Source of the DNA: Crocinitomix sp044361315
GTDB taxonomy: Bacteria > Bacteroidota > Bacteroidia > Flavobacteriales_D > Crocinitomicaceae
Direction of reading: 5' to 3'
NCBI GenBank assembly: GCA_044361315.1
Contig: JBIKJA010000001.1
Span: forward strand, 124,001-188,000
DNA length: 64,000 bases
Part shown: positions 25,408-33,767 of the stretch, piece after piece
How the letters are laid out: every line of letters starts with the position of its first letter
Numbering within the stretch: the first letter of the stretch is position 1
Made by a program: the position numbers and the translations under genes
Notes under the pieces: generated by a model
What the model saw: the letters and a program-made list of their open reading frames with translations, nothing else
What the model was told of the DNA's origin: nothing
Databases searched by the model: none

Positions 25408-26546
25408 AAAAATTTCATATCATTGCTTTTGATGTTCCCTATCCGCCCAATTACGGGGGAATAGTTGATGTTTATTACAAACTAAAAAATCTACACCAAG
25501 CAGGTGGAAAAATTATTTACCATTGTTTTTATTACAAAGGGCATAATCCTCCCACCGATTTATTAAATCAATATTGCGACGAAATTTATTATTATCCGCG
25601 AAAACAACGCTTGGGAAAATTAATTTTTTCTTCCTTGCCGTATGTCATTTCAAGTCGCGATAATAAGGCGCTTTTAACCCGATTATTAGCCGATAATTAC
25701 CCCATCCTATTTGACGGAATTCAGACCTGTTATTTTATGAATCACCCTCAAATCGTCCATCGGAAAAGACTTTTTAGAGCAAACAATGTAGAGCATGCGT
25801 ACTATTTTGGTTTGGCAAAATGGGAAACCTCTTGGCTCAAAAAAATCTACTTAAAAATCGAAGCGCAACGACTGGAAAAATTTGAAAAAAATCTCACGGG
25901 AGTCGATGCAATTTTGTGCGTAGCTAAAATGGACATCCCTCATTTTAACCGCTATGCGCCAACTTACCATATTCCTCCGTTTTTCAACGATGAAAATTCA
26001 TTTTCACTCGCCTCAAAAACAAGCGATCGACATGCCCTTTTTCAAGGAAATCTCTCGGTAAAAGAAAATGAACACGCCGCCGAATACATTATTAAGGAAA
26101 TCGCGCCATTAACAAAAAATAAAATTATCATTGCGGGCAAAAATCCTTCCTCAAAACTAATGCAATTGGCACACGAAAAAAAGAATGTACAATTAATAGA
26201 CACCCCTTCCATCGAAGAAATGGATGCATTAATTAGAAATTCTCGGGTGAATTTGCTCCTTACCTTTCAGCAAACAGGCATCAAATTAAAACTTTTGCAT
26301 GCTTTAGAATCTGGTCAACACATCCTCATCAATAGCTTAATGGACGATGCTGGAATTTTTGCTAACCTTTGTCGCGTCGAAGATGAACCGCAAGCCATTG
26401 CCCATAAAATTGATGAATTAATGGAAATTCCATTCACAGAAAATGACAAACAGGCCCGCGATTTAAAATTTGAGGAATATTATGGTAACCAACGCAATGC
26501 TCGACGAATTTTAGCACTTATCGATTCAAATAAACCAACTAATTAA
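25398..26546 (+). CDS. Glycosyltransferase-like GT-B protein
   Basis: 382 residues. The start VPYPPNYGGIVDVYYKLKNL carries the glycine-rich loop expected at the start of a GT-B donor enzyme. The C-terminal half has HALFQGNLSVKENEHAAEYI and LLLTFQQTGIKLKLLHALESGQHIL, in place of the usual E-x7-E block. The start is TTG at 25398, inside the end of the upstream glycosyltransferase, which implies translational coupling and a shared pathway. Acceptor and donor are unknown. Confidence 0.75.
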   Translation: MSVEKFHIIAFDVPYPPNYGGIVDVYYKLKNLHQAGGKIIYHCFYYKGHNPPTDLLNQYCDEIYYYPRKQRLGKLIFSSLPYVISSRDNKALLTRLLADNYPILFDGIQTCYFMNHPQIVHRKRLFRANNVEHAYYFGLAKWETSWLKKIYLKIEAQRLEKFEKNLTGVDAILCVAKMDIPHFNRYAPTYHIPPFFNDENSFSLASKTSDRHALFQGNLSVKENEHAAEYIIKEIAPLTKNKIIIAGKNPSSKLMQLAHEKKNVQLIDTPSIEEMDALIRNSRVNLLLTFQQTGIKLKLLHALESGQHILINSLMDDAGIFANLCRVEDEPQAIAHKIDELMEIPFTENDKQARDLKFEEYYGNQRNARRILALIDSNKPTN

Positions 26547-26562
26547 GGTTAATCCTCCAAAT

Positions 26563-28005
26563 TTACAATTGAATAAAAACATTTTTTGCTTCGGTGAAAA
26601 AACGCAAGGCTTCAAAACCACCTTCACGACCAACCCCCGAATTTTTAACACCTCCAAAAGGGGTTCGTAAATCCCTTACCAACCACGAATTAATCCAAAC
26701 AATTCCACTTTGAATTTGATCAGCCATTCGATGAGCGCAAGTTAAATTTTCAGTCCAAACCGTGGCTGCCAAACCATATTGAGTCGAGTTTGCCATCATT
26801 AACACTTCCTCCTCCGTATCAAAAGGCATAATTGTCACAACTGGTCCAAAAATTTCTTCTTGGTTGGTTCTACAATCAAATTTTAATCCTTCAATCACCG
26901 TTGGTCGCATGTAAAATCCTTCCGAAAATTCGCCTTCTAAATGAACCCTTTCACCACCAGTTAAAATTGTTCCGCCTTCTTGTTTGGCAAGTTCAACGTA
27001 GGACAATACCTTTTCTAAATGAGGTTTTGAAACCAAGGCTCCTAATTTTGCTTCGGGGTCGGTTGGATACGAAACTTTAGTTTTGGCAACTTTTGCCACA
27101 AAAGCATCCCGAAATTTTTCATAAATCGGACGTTCCACAAAAATTCGAGACCCACACAAACAAATCTGCCCTTGGTTTGAAAACGAAGAGCGCAAAGTCG
27201 TAGACAAAGCATTTTCAAAATTACAATCTGCAAATATGATATTCGGATTTTTTCCTCCCAATTCGAGGGATAATTTTTTAAACATTGGTGCAGCAATCTT
27301 GGCAATCGTTTCGCCGGTTTGTGTACCGCCCGTAAATGAAATTGCCTTGATTTTTGGATCACGACTAATTGCATCCCCTACCTTTTGACCTAAACCATGT
27401 ACAATATTCAAAACTCCTGCAGGTAAGCCCGCTTCTATACAAATTTCAGACAACAAAAAAGCGGTCATCGGTGTAATTTCAGATGGTTTTGCCACCACAC
27501 AATTTCCAGCGGCCAAGGCAGGCGCTATTTTCCATGTAAACAAATACAAAGGTAAATTCCACGGAGAAATGCAGCCCACAATGCCAATCGGTTTGCGGAG
27601 GGTATAATTAATTCCTAAATTTTCCATCGAGTGTGACTCAGAGGCAAAATGAAGAATCGCCGTGGCAAAAAATTTAAAATTACTAACCGCTCTTGGAATG
27701 TCCACATGACTAGCCAAAGAAACAGGTTTCCCATTGTCAAGCGATTCAGCTTCGGCAAATTCAGGCAATCTAGCCTCAATCAACGAGGCGATTTTTATCA
27801 TTATATCAGAACGTTCTTCTTTCGGCGTATTCGCCCAACCAGGAAAGGCCTTTTCGGCCGCTAAAACCGCTTTGTCGATATCTGATTTCTCTGAATCAGG
27901 AATATACGAATACACCTTTCCGCGCGAAGGATCAATATTATCAAGGTACTTTCCTGAATCAGGAGGAAGTAACTCACCACCAATATAATTCTGTATAAAT
28001 TTCAT
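26563..28005 (-). CDS. Aldehyde dehydrogenase (ALDH8 / muconate-semialdehyde type)
   Basis: 480 residues, full length. Motifs: PWNLPLYLFTWKIAPALAAGN (cofactor and oxyanion Asn), KPSEITP, SFTGGTQTGE, LELGGKN (general base Glu), and the nucleophile in FSNQGQICLCGSR (first Cys). The QICLCGSR block and overall sequence resemble 2-aminomuconate or 2-hydroxymuconate semialdehyde dehydrogenases (ALDH8), which act in tryptophan/kynurenine or catechol breakdown. No other gene of such a pathway is nearby, so the substrate is inferred only from similarity. Confidence 0.85.
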   Translation of the reverse strand: MKFIQNYIGGELLPPDSGKYLDNIDPSRGKVYSYIPDSEKSDIDKAVLAAEKAFPGWANTPKEERSDIMIKIASLIEARLPEFAEAESLDNGKPVSLASHVDIPRAVSNFKFFATAILHFASESHSMENLGINYTLRKPIGIVGCISPWNLPLYLFTWKIAPALAAGNCVVAKPSEITPMTAFLLSEICIEAGLPAGVLNIVHGLGQKVGDAISRDPKIKAISFTGGTQTGETIAKIAAPMFKKLSLELGGKNPNIIFADCNFENALSTTLRSSFSNQGQICLCGSRIFVERPIYEKFRDAFVAKVAKTKVSYPTDPEAKLGALVSKPHLEKVLSYVELAKQEGGTILTGGERVHLEGEFSEGFYMRPTVIEGLKFDCRTNQEEIFGPVVTIMPFDTEEEVLMMANSTQYGLAATVWTENLTCAHRMADQIQSGIVWINSWLVRDLRTPFGGVKNSGVGREGGFEALRFFTEAKNVFIQL

Positions 28006-28125
28006 CTTTACTTCTGAATGATTTGATAAAATTAATGATTTTTATCTCACACAACTTATTCTATCCAAAACGAAAATTTAGGATTTCGATTTTGAAGAAT
28101 TAGAGAGTTTGCTTTCGTTGAATGG

Positions 28126-28449
28126 CTAGAATGCTATTTTTCCATTACTAAGTTCGACACTAAAATTTACTTTTGCACCTAAAGCCTCAAAAACTTTTAA
28201 AATGGTTTCGAACCGTGCATTTTTAACACTATTTTCAATTTTGGAAATTTGAGCCTTTTGAACCCCAACAAGTTCTCCTAGTTGTTGCTGTGTTAAATTG
28301 CGTTCTTGTCTCGCCTTCTTTATTGCATGACCCAACAAGTCAGTTCTCAACTCGTTTTCAAATGCTTCTCGTTTTTCTTCCCCTATTTTTCCAATGTGTT
28401 TATCAATCATTGAATCAAGTGACACTGTTTTAAATTTATCTGTTGCCAT
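28126..28449 (-). CDS. XRE-family antitoxin of a type II toxin-antitoxin system
   Basis: 107 residues. A helix-turn-helix at about 45-100 (KKARQERNLTQQQLGELVGVQKAQISKIENSVKNARFETI) is a textbook XRE fold. The N-terminal ~40 residues are charged and would contact the toxin. It is the second gene, 3 bases after the toxin stop, in the toxin-first order of HigBA-type systems. It should neutralise the toxin and repress the shared promoter; a perfect palindrome there is the likely operator. Confidence 0.85.
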   Translation of the reverse strand: MATDKFKTVSLDSMIDKHIGKIGEEKREAFENELRTDLLGHAIKKARQERNLTQQQLGELVGVQKAQISKIENSVKNARFETILKVFEALGAKVNFSVELSNGKIAF

Positions 28450-28452
28450 AAT

Positions 28453-28797
28453 TTAATTTTTTGAGTTGCGTGCGAAAAATTGTTTCCTGATTTCCTCTGC
28501 TTTTTTAATTTCTTTTGGCGGAGTTTTTTGAGTCTTTTTAAGGATTCCGTGAGTGGCTATTACCATAATTTCTTTATTATCTTTTTTGTCCCAAAATGAA
28601 AAAAGTCGGTAAGCTTTGCTATTGTATAATGTCCTAAATTCCCATATCTCATCGCTAAGTTTTTTGAATAATTCATTGTCATTCACAAACTGAGCCTTTT
28701 TTAGATTGTAATAAATTTTTGCTCTCGTTTTGTGATCAAGATTTTCCAAAAAGTCCACAGCCTCAGGCAATAATTCAATTTCAAAATTTGGCTTCAA
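28453..28797 (-). CDS. RelE/HigB-like toxin
   Basis: A small basic protein with the RelE/ParE-fold layout: FEIELLPEAVDFLENLDHKTRAKIYYNLKKAQ, then LSDEIWEFRTLYNSKAYRLFSFWDK, then IMVIATHGILKKTQKTPPKEIKKAEEIRKQF. The last block, with its basic and His residues, is typical of phage Gp49/HigB-like mRNA interferases, which cut mRNA on the ribosome. A longer reading starts at TTG 28842, but it would begin inside the promoter and operator. I therefore use TTG at 28797 (KPNFEIELL); CTG at 28803 is the alternative. Confidence 0.8.
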   Translation of the reverse strand: MKPNFEIELLPEAVDFLENLDHKTRAKIYYNLKKAQFVNDNELFKKLSDEIWEFRTLYNSKAYRLFSFWDKKDNKEIMVIATHGILKKTQKTPPKEIKKAEEIRKQFFARNSKN

Positions 28798-28811
28798 CGT
28801 CAGTTTTTTTT

Positions 28812-28843
28812 CAAAGATACTAATTTCCCAATTGGGAAACAAA
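28812..28843 (-). promoter_or_regulatory. Toxin-antitoxin promoter with 16-bp palindromic operator in the spacer
   Basis: Minus strand: -33 TTTG (28843-28840), a 20-bp spacer, and a perfect -7 TATCTTTG (28819-28812). Sixteen of the spacer bases are the perfect palindrome TTTCCCAATTGGGAAA (28824-28839), which abuts the -33 element. A repressor bound there would block the polymerase, as expected for autoregulation by the XRE antitoxin. Confidence 0.8.
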
Positions 28844-29075
28844 TAATTTACTTAAACTATTATTTATTCAAAAAACAAACTAAGCATCAAACCTCGGTTA
28901 CTCGTTTAAATTGAAAATTAAAATCATCATCAATCCGATATTTTTAACAAACTGACAATCTATCTACTACGAATAAAATTACCCATTAAACTAAGGTTTT
29001 TAAGGTCATGAAATCATTTTAGCTTTTTCAGATGAATTAATTGAACGAGAGGTAGTACATTCTCTAATAAATTCG

Positions 29076-29083
29076 TACCTTTG
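29076..29083 (+). promoter_or_regulatory. -7 element (TACCTTTG) of tatA
   Basis: A perfect TAnnTTTG, 22 bases before the tatA ATG. The 263-bp gap before it (28843-29105) shows only the toxin-antitoxin promoter at its left end and nothing else I can support. Confidence 0.5.
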
Positions 29084-29105
29084 CAACAGTTTTAAATAAA
29101 GAAAA

Positions 29106-29294
29106 ATGGAAAATGTATTTTTTGCAGGCATTATAGGCCCAACACAAATCATCCTTATTCTAGTGGTGGTTATTTTATTGTTTGGCGCAAAAAAATTACC
29201 AGATTTAATGCGTGGCGTTGGAAAAGGGATTCGTGGATTCAAAGAAGAAATGAACGGCACTCCTGAAGAATCTCAAGACAAAATTGAAAAATAA
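29106..29294 (+). CDS. tatA: Sec-independent translocase subunit TatA/E
   Basis: 62 residues: a short N-terminal membrane helix (GPTQIILILVVVILLF, about 11-26), the hinge FGAKKLPDL, then the amphipathic helix MRGVGKGIRGFKEEM and an acidic tail. This is the complete TatA plan. TatA oligomers form the passage through which folded twin-arginine substrates cross the inner membrane with TatC, which is not in this window. gatA follows 14 bases later. Confidence 0.93.
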   Translation: MENVFFAGIIGPTQIILILVVVILLFGAKKLPDLMRGVGKGIRGFKEEMNGTPEESQDKIEK

Positions 29295-29308
29295 GGGTTT
29301 TTAAATTT

Positions 29309-30727
29309 ATGTACAATTCATTCGCAGAAATCAAGTCTGCTTTGAACCAAGGGGATAGTGTTGTAAACATTACGAAGTATTATTTGGGTCAAATTGAGGC
29401 AAAAAAGAGGTTAAATATCTTTTTAGAAGTTTTCACCGAAAGTGTGTTGGCTCAAGCTGAATTGGTAGATCAAAAAATTAAATCCGGCACAGCAGGCAGG
29501 TTAGCTGGAATGGTGATTGGTTTGAAAGATAACCTCGCCTACAAAGGACATCATGTTTCTGCGGCCTCGAAAATCTTAGAAGGATTTGAATCACTTTACA
29601 CTGGCACAGCAGTTGAGCGTCTTTTAAAAGAAGATGCCATCATCATTGGTCGCTTAAATTGTGACGAATTTGCCATGGGGAGTTCCAACGAAAACTCAGC
29701 CTTTGGTCCTGTCTTAAATCCAATTAACGAAAAAATGGTTCCGGGTGGTTCTTCAGGTGGATCAGCCGCGGCTATTGCCGCAAACTTATGTACAGTGGCG
29801 CTTGGAAGTGACACGGGTGGATCAATTCGTCAACCAGCCTCTTTTACCGGAACAATTGGATTTAAACCAACTTATGGAAGAATTTCAAGGTATGGTTTGT
29901 TGGCGTATGCATCTTCGTTTGATCAGATTGGACCGTTTTCAACGACGGTTGAAGATACTGCCTTGGTAACTGAAATCATGAGTGGAAAGGACGAATTTGA
30001 TAGCACCTTGCGTCAAACAGAGGCCGAACATTATTCACTTGATTTTCCAAAAGATAAAAAATTAAAAATTGCCTACATTCAGGAATGTATTGAAAATGAT
30101 GGCATTGATCCGGAAATTAAAGCCCGTGTTTTAGCGATTATTGATCAATTAAAAGCCGCTGGACATAGCGTCAATCCTGTTTCTTTTCCTTTTCTTAACC
30201 AAATGGTTCCAACCTATTATGTGCTGACAACCGCCGAGGCTTCGTCGAACTATTCAAGATACGACGGGGTGCATTTTGGGTATCAATCAAAAAATGCAGT
30301 TGGGATTGAAGACACGTATAAAAAATCGCGTTCGGAAGGATTTGGTGATGAAGTGAAAAGAAGAATAATGTTGGGTACTTTTGTTTTATCCCATGGCTAT
30401 TACGATGCGTATTATACCCGAGGTCAAAAAGTACGCCGTGTGATTCAAAATAAAACAAATGAAATTTTTGCAGATCACGATTTTGTGATTTTGCCAACCA
30501 CTCCTTGCACCGCATTTGAAATTGGTAAAAATAGTGGTGATCCTATCACCATGTATTTGCAAGATATTTTTACGGTTCACGCCAACCTTGCTGGGAATCC
30601 CGCAATTTCTTTACCGCTTGGTCAACATTCTAATGGGTTACCCTTTGGAATTCAAGTAATGGGAAATCATTTTGACGAAGCAGTCTTGCTGTCATTCTCG
30701 AACCATTTAATGAACGAAATTCAGTAA
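29309..30727 (+). CDS. gatA: Aspartyl/glutamyl-tRNA(Asn/Gln) amidotransferase subunit A
   Basis: 472 residues, amidase-signature family. The catalytic triad is in place: Lys73 (GLKDN), cis-Ser148 (PGGSSGGSAAA) and nucleophile Ser172 (GSDTGGSIRQPA), with the same 24-residue Ser spacing as in characterised GatA. It releases ammonia from glutamine to amidate mischarged Glu-tRNA(Gln) or Asp-tRNA(Asn) in the GatCAB complex. gatB and gatC are elsewhere. It lies between tatA and the transglycosylase gene with short gaps (14 and 9 bases). Confidence 0.95.
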   Translation: MYNSFAEIKSALNQGDSVVNITKYYLGQIEAKKRLNIFLEVFTESVLAQAELVDQKIKSGTAGRLAGMVIGLKDNLAYKGHHVSAASKILEGFESLYTGTAVERLLKEDAIIIGRLNCDEFAMGSSNENSAFGPVLNPINEKMVPGGSSGGSAAAIAANLCTVALGSDTGGSIRQPASFTGTIGFKPTYGRISRYGLLAYASSFDQIGPFSTTVEDTALVTEIMSGKDEFDSTLRQTEAEHYSLDFPKDKKLKIAYIQECIENDGIDPEIKARVLAIIDQLKAAGHSVNPVSFPFLNQMVPTYYVLTTAEASSNYSRYDGVHFGYQSKNAVGIEDTYKKSRSEGFGDEVKRRIMLGTFVLSHGYYDAYYTRGQKVRRVIQNKTNEIFADHDFVILPTTPCTAFEIGKNSGDPITMYLQDIFTVHANLAGNPAISLPLGQHSNGLPFGIQVMGNHFDEAVLLSFSNHLMNEIQ

Positions 30728-30736
30728 AATGGAGGT

Positions 30737-32251
30737 ATGAAATTTTTAGTTTTCATAACAGCTCTTTTTCACCTCTACACTTTTGGTCAAGACACCTTAC
30801 AAATAAATCAAACCACCTCTCCACAAGAAGTTCCTGTGGACTATTCATATCAACGTTTTTTGGAGGTGGTAGAATCCTCACTGTTTGAATATTACAAAGA
30901 AACTTGGGGCAAAGAGAAAGCGTATGCCATCATGGATTCGTTGGGATACGATTGTGTTGAAAAACCTTCGTTTCCAGATTCAATCTACATACAACGTTTA
31001 AACCACTTAAACGAAATAGCGATTATTGATATTGCGATCAATGACGAAATCATTAAAACCATTAAATATTTCACCAATAATCGCCGCGAATATACGGCCA
31101 TCTGCATTGGTCGATCGAAATTGTATTTTCCGATGTATGAAGAATATTTGGATAAATACAATATTCCATTCGAACTGAAATACCTCTCTATTATTGAAAG
31201 TGGTTTACGACCGACCGTTAAATCACGCGTTGGCGCAACAGGGTTATGGCAGTTTATGTACCCCACTGGAAGGATGTTTGGGCTGGAAATCGATTCGTAC
31301 ATTGATGAACGCATGGATCCTGTCAAATCAACCGATGCCGCTTGTCAATATTTGAAATATTTATTTGGGCTCTATGGTGATTGGAATCTTGCTTTAGCGG
31401 CTTATAATGCCGGCCCAGGAAATGTCAATAAAGCGATTAAAAGATCGGGCGGGAAAATGGACTATTGGGAAATTCGCCCTTTTTTGCCCAAAGAAACACA
31501 AATGTATGTGCCTAATTTCATCGCAATGATGTATATGATGACCTATTATGGCGAACATAATATCCAACCAAAAGAAGCGAAAGTTTATTTACATGAAATA
31601 GATTCACTTTGTTTAAATTCAAGTATCCGCATTTCTCATTTGGATTCGTTGATTGGCATAAGCAATGAGGATTTTCTACTTTTAAATCCCATTTATAAAT
31701 TAGACATTATTCCAAAAACGAATCCCCAACAATGCATCTTTTTACCAATTGAAAAAATCGATACTTTTTTGGCTATTGAAAATCAATTGTACACTTACGA
31801 TGCTTATCTCGATTCGACTGGGCAAAATTTTGTCGAACTTGAAAAAAAGAAAACGCATATTGTCAAGGAAAACGAAACCCTTTTCCAAATTTCACAAAAA
31901 TACGGGGTAACTGTCGAAGATATTAGGCGTTGGAATAATTTAAATACCACCGTAATCTATCCTGCTCAAAAATTGACGATTCGGATCATGGAAAAAAAAT
32001 ATTATGCGTCGCCTGCGGCAAAAACCATTGCAAATACTGAAATAAAACCAGCATCTAGCGAAACAACTTCAACTACGCCTAAAACGACGAATGACGGAAC
32101 TTATAAATATTACACCTTAAAATCTGGCGAAAGTTTGTGGGCCGTAAGTCAAAAACTTGGCATACCTTTTGAGACAATACAAGCATTAAATAAGGACCTC
32201 GATCCGAAAAGAATGCAACCAGGCGATTTAATAAAAATAGGTCGCCTTTAA
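30737..32251 (+). CDS. Membrane-bound lytic murein transglycosylase with two LysM domains (MltD-like)
   Basis: 504 residues: signal peptide (about 1-17), an SLT goose-lysozyme-like domain at about 130-300, and two LysM domains at about 375-415 and 455-503. The SLT domain has the catalytic Glu in LSIIESGLRP, then GATGLWQFMYPTGRMFGL and ALAAYNAGPGNVNKAI. The first LysM reads HIVKENETLFQISQKYGVT. It cleaves the peptidoglycan glycan strand with formation of a 1,6-anhydro product. No lipobox Cys is visible. Confidence 0.92.
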   Translation: MKFLVFITALFHLYTFGQDTLQINQTTSPQEVPVDYSYQRFLEVVESSLFEYYKETWGKEKAYAIMDSLGYDCVEKPSFPDSIYIQRLNHLNEIAIIDIAINDEIIKTIKYFTNNRREYTAICIGRSKLYFPMYEEYLDKYNIPFELKYLSIIESGLRPTVKSRVGATGLWQFMYPTGRMFGLEIDSYIDERMDPVKSTDAACQYLKYLFGLYGDWNLALAAYNAGPGNVNKAIKRSGGKMDYWEIRPFLPKETQMYVPNFIAMMYMMTYYGEHNIQPKEAKVYLHEIDSLCLNSSIRISHLDSLIGISNEDFLLLNPIYKLDIIPKTNPQQCIFLPIEKIDTFLAIENQLYTYDAYLDSTGQNFVELEKKKTHIVKENETLFQISQKYGVTVEDIRRWNNLNTTVIYPAQKLTIRIMEKKYYASPAAKTIANTEIKPASSETTSTTPKTTNDGTYKYYTLKSGESLWAVSQKLGIPFETIQALNKDLDPKRMQPGDLIKIGRL

Positions 32252-32278
32252 TAAGTTAGTAAACAATAAAACAATTTC

Positions 32279-32305
32279 TTGTTTATTAGCGATAACCTAA
32301 CTTTG
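32279..32305 (+). promoter_or_regulatory. Promoter of the DUF4837 gene; ATG two bases after -7
   Basis: TTG at 32279-32281, a 16-bp spacer and a perfect -7 TAACTTTG at 32298-32305, followed by AT and the ATG at 32308. Either the mRNA is leaderless or this promoter serves only the next gene. Confidence 0.45.
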
Positions 32306-32307
32306 AT

Positions 32308-33369
32308 ATGAAAAGATACTTTGGAATACTTACAATGATTTTATTTTTGGCCTCTTGTGTTGATCCAAATGAACCTGCAGACCTTTATTTACCTGATTCG
32401 AATGGGAATTATGGCGATATTTTGGTGGTTATGGAAGACAACTTGTGGAATGGAGAATTTGGTGATAGTGTTCGAAAAAAACTGACTATTCCTGCCGAAG
32501 GCCCTTATTTAAGAAGGGAGCCGATGTTTAATTTAAGCCAAAAGAAACCCAACGACTTAAACCATCTTTCTAAATTGAGCAGAAATATTTTAAAAATAAT
32601 TGTTGACAAGGACTCTTCCTATCAAGAAACGGCTTACGATGAACGAAAAAATGTGTATGCGAAAAATCAACTTTTTGTGGTCATTAAAGATTCGGATATC
32701 AACCGACTTTTTGCTTTTTTCTCCGCAAATTCTCGCCGTGTAATTAATAGTTTTAACCACCACGCGACTCAGCAGTTATCAAAAATATACAGAAATGATT
32801 CGCATAAAGCGCTCAACACCATTACCGAAAAAGAGTATGGTATTTCGATTGCTGTTCCCGCCGAAAGTGTGATTAAATCAAATAAAAATGGATTTATTTT
32901 AGTAAAACGTGATCGGTCACGCGATGTTCAACCAAATCAAAAAAATCGCGCGGAAGGTGGAACATTTTGGATTCAACAAGGATTTTTGTTTTGGAGTGAT
33001 CCCTGCATCGCCGATTCAAATCAATTAACGGTTGAAAATGTGTTAAAGAATAGAGACACCACCTTAAAATACAATGTTCCGGGTGAGGTAAAAGGTACTT
33101 ACATGGGAACAGAATATACGCAATATTACGAACCAGAAGGACGTGTATTTGATTTTAAAGGAAATCAAGCCGTTGAAATTAGAGGACTTTGGATTTACGA
33201 CGGGCCGGTGTTTGTTGGCGGCGGAGGTCCTTTTGTCCAGTATTCAATATTAAACAAAAAAACCAATCGAATTGTGACAGTTTGCGGCTATGTGTACGGA
33301 CCGAGTTTCGAGAAAAGGGAATATATCCGAGAACTTGATGCCATCTTAAATTCGATTGAAGTAAATTAA
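32308..33369 (+). CDS. DUF4837 family lipoprotein
   Basis: 353 residues. The N-terminus MKRYFGILTMILFLASCVDP is a lipoprotein signal with lipobox LASC. The body begins GNYGDILVVMEDNLWNGEFGDSVRKKL and contains FRREPMFNLSQ-like and QNQLFVVIKDSD-like blocks that I recognise from the DUF4837 family of Bacteroidota. The family is widely conserved but has no assigned function. It probably sits in the outer-membrane inner leaflet. Confidence 0.8.
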   Translation: MKRYFGILTMILFLASCVDPNEPADLYLPDSNGNYGDILVVMEDNLWNGEFGDSVRKKLTIPAEGPYLRREPMFNLSQKKPNDLNHLSKLSRNILKIIVDKDSSYQETAYDERKNVYAKNQLFVVIKDSDINRLFAFFSANSRRVINSFNHHATQQLSKIYRNDSHKALNTITEKEYGISIAVPAESVIKSNKNGFILVKRDRSRDVQPNQKNRAEGGTFWIQQGFLFWSDPCIADSNQLTVENVLKNRDTTLKYNVPGEVKGTYMGTEYTQYYEPEGRVFDFKGNQAVEIRGLWIYDGPVFVGGGGPFVQYSILNKKTNRIVTVCGYVYGPSFEKREYIRELDAILNSIEVN

Positions 33370-33383
33370 CTTTTTTGCTTAAA

Positions 33384-33761
33384 ATGACACGCCAAGAAGC
33401 CATTGCGTTTTATTATGAGAAAAAGAAATCAAACGAACTCACCAAAAATGAGATTCGTGCTCAATTAACCGAAAAAGGATTTACAGAAAGCGAAACTTCC
33501 AGCATCATCAAGGCTATTTCCGATCAAGAATTAATGGAAGCGACAGAAACAACCCCATTTTTAGATAAGCTGGTCAATAGTTTATTTTTCTCTTATTTCT
33601 TCATCGGATTTGGTGCACTCGTTTTTGCCGTTTGTATTTACCTCGTTGCCAATACCGAAAATGAAGGAGGTTTTAAATTTTTACCTTGGCTGATGATGAT
33701 CGGAGCAGCGATGATTATTTTTAAACATGTGCGGCTGATTTATTTGAGGAGGAGGGGTTAG
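33384..33761 (+). CDS. Small two-helix membrane protein
   Basis: 125 residues. A soluble basic N-terminal segment (TRQEAIAFYYEKKKSNELTKNEIRAQLTEKGFTESE) that looks like a small helical regulatory domain is followed by two membrane helices (about 60-85 and 95-115). I start it at ATG 33384 and not the TTG nine bases upstream. Family not recognised. It follows the DUF4837 gene by 14 bases and is convergent with the GH3 gene. Confidence 0.6.
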   Translation: MTRQEAIAFYYEKKKSNELTKNEIRAQLTEKGFTESETSSIIKAISDQELMEATETTPFLDKLVNSLFFSYFFIGFGALVFAVCIYLVANTENEGGFKFLPWLMMIGAAMIIFKHVRLIYLRRRG

Positions 33762-33767
33762 ACCTCC

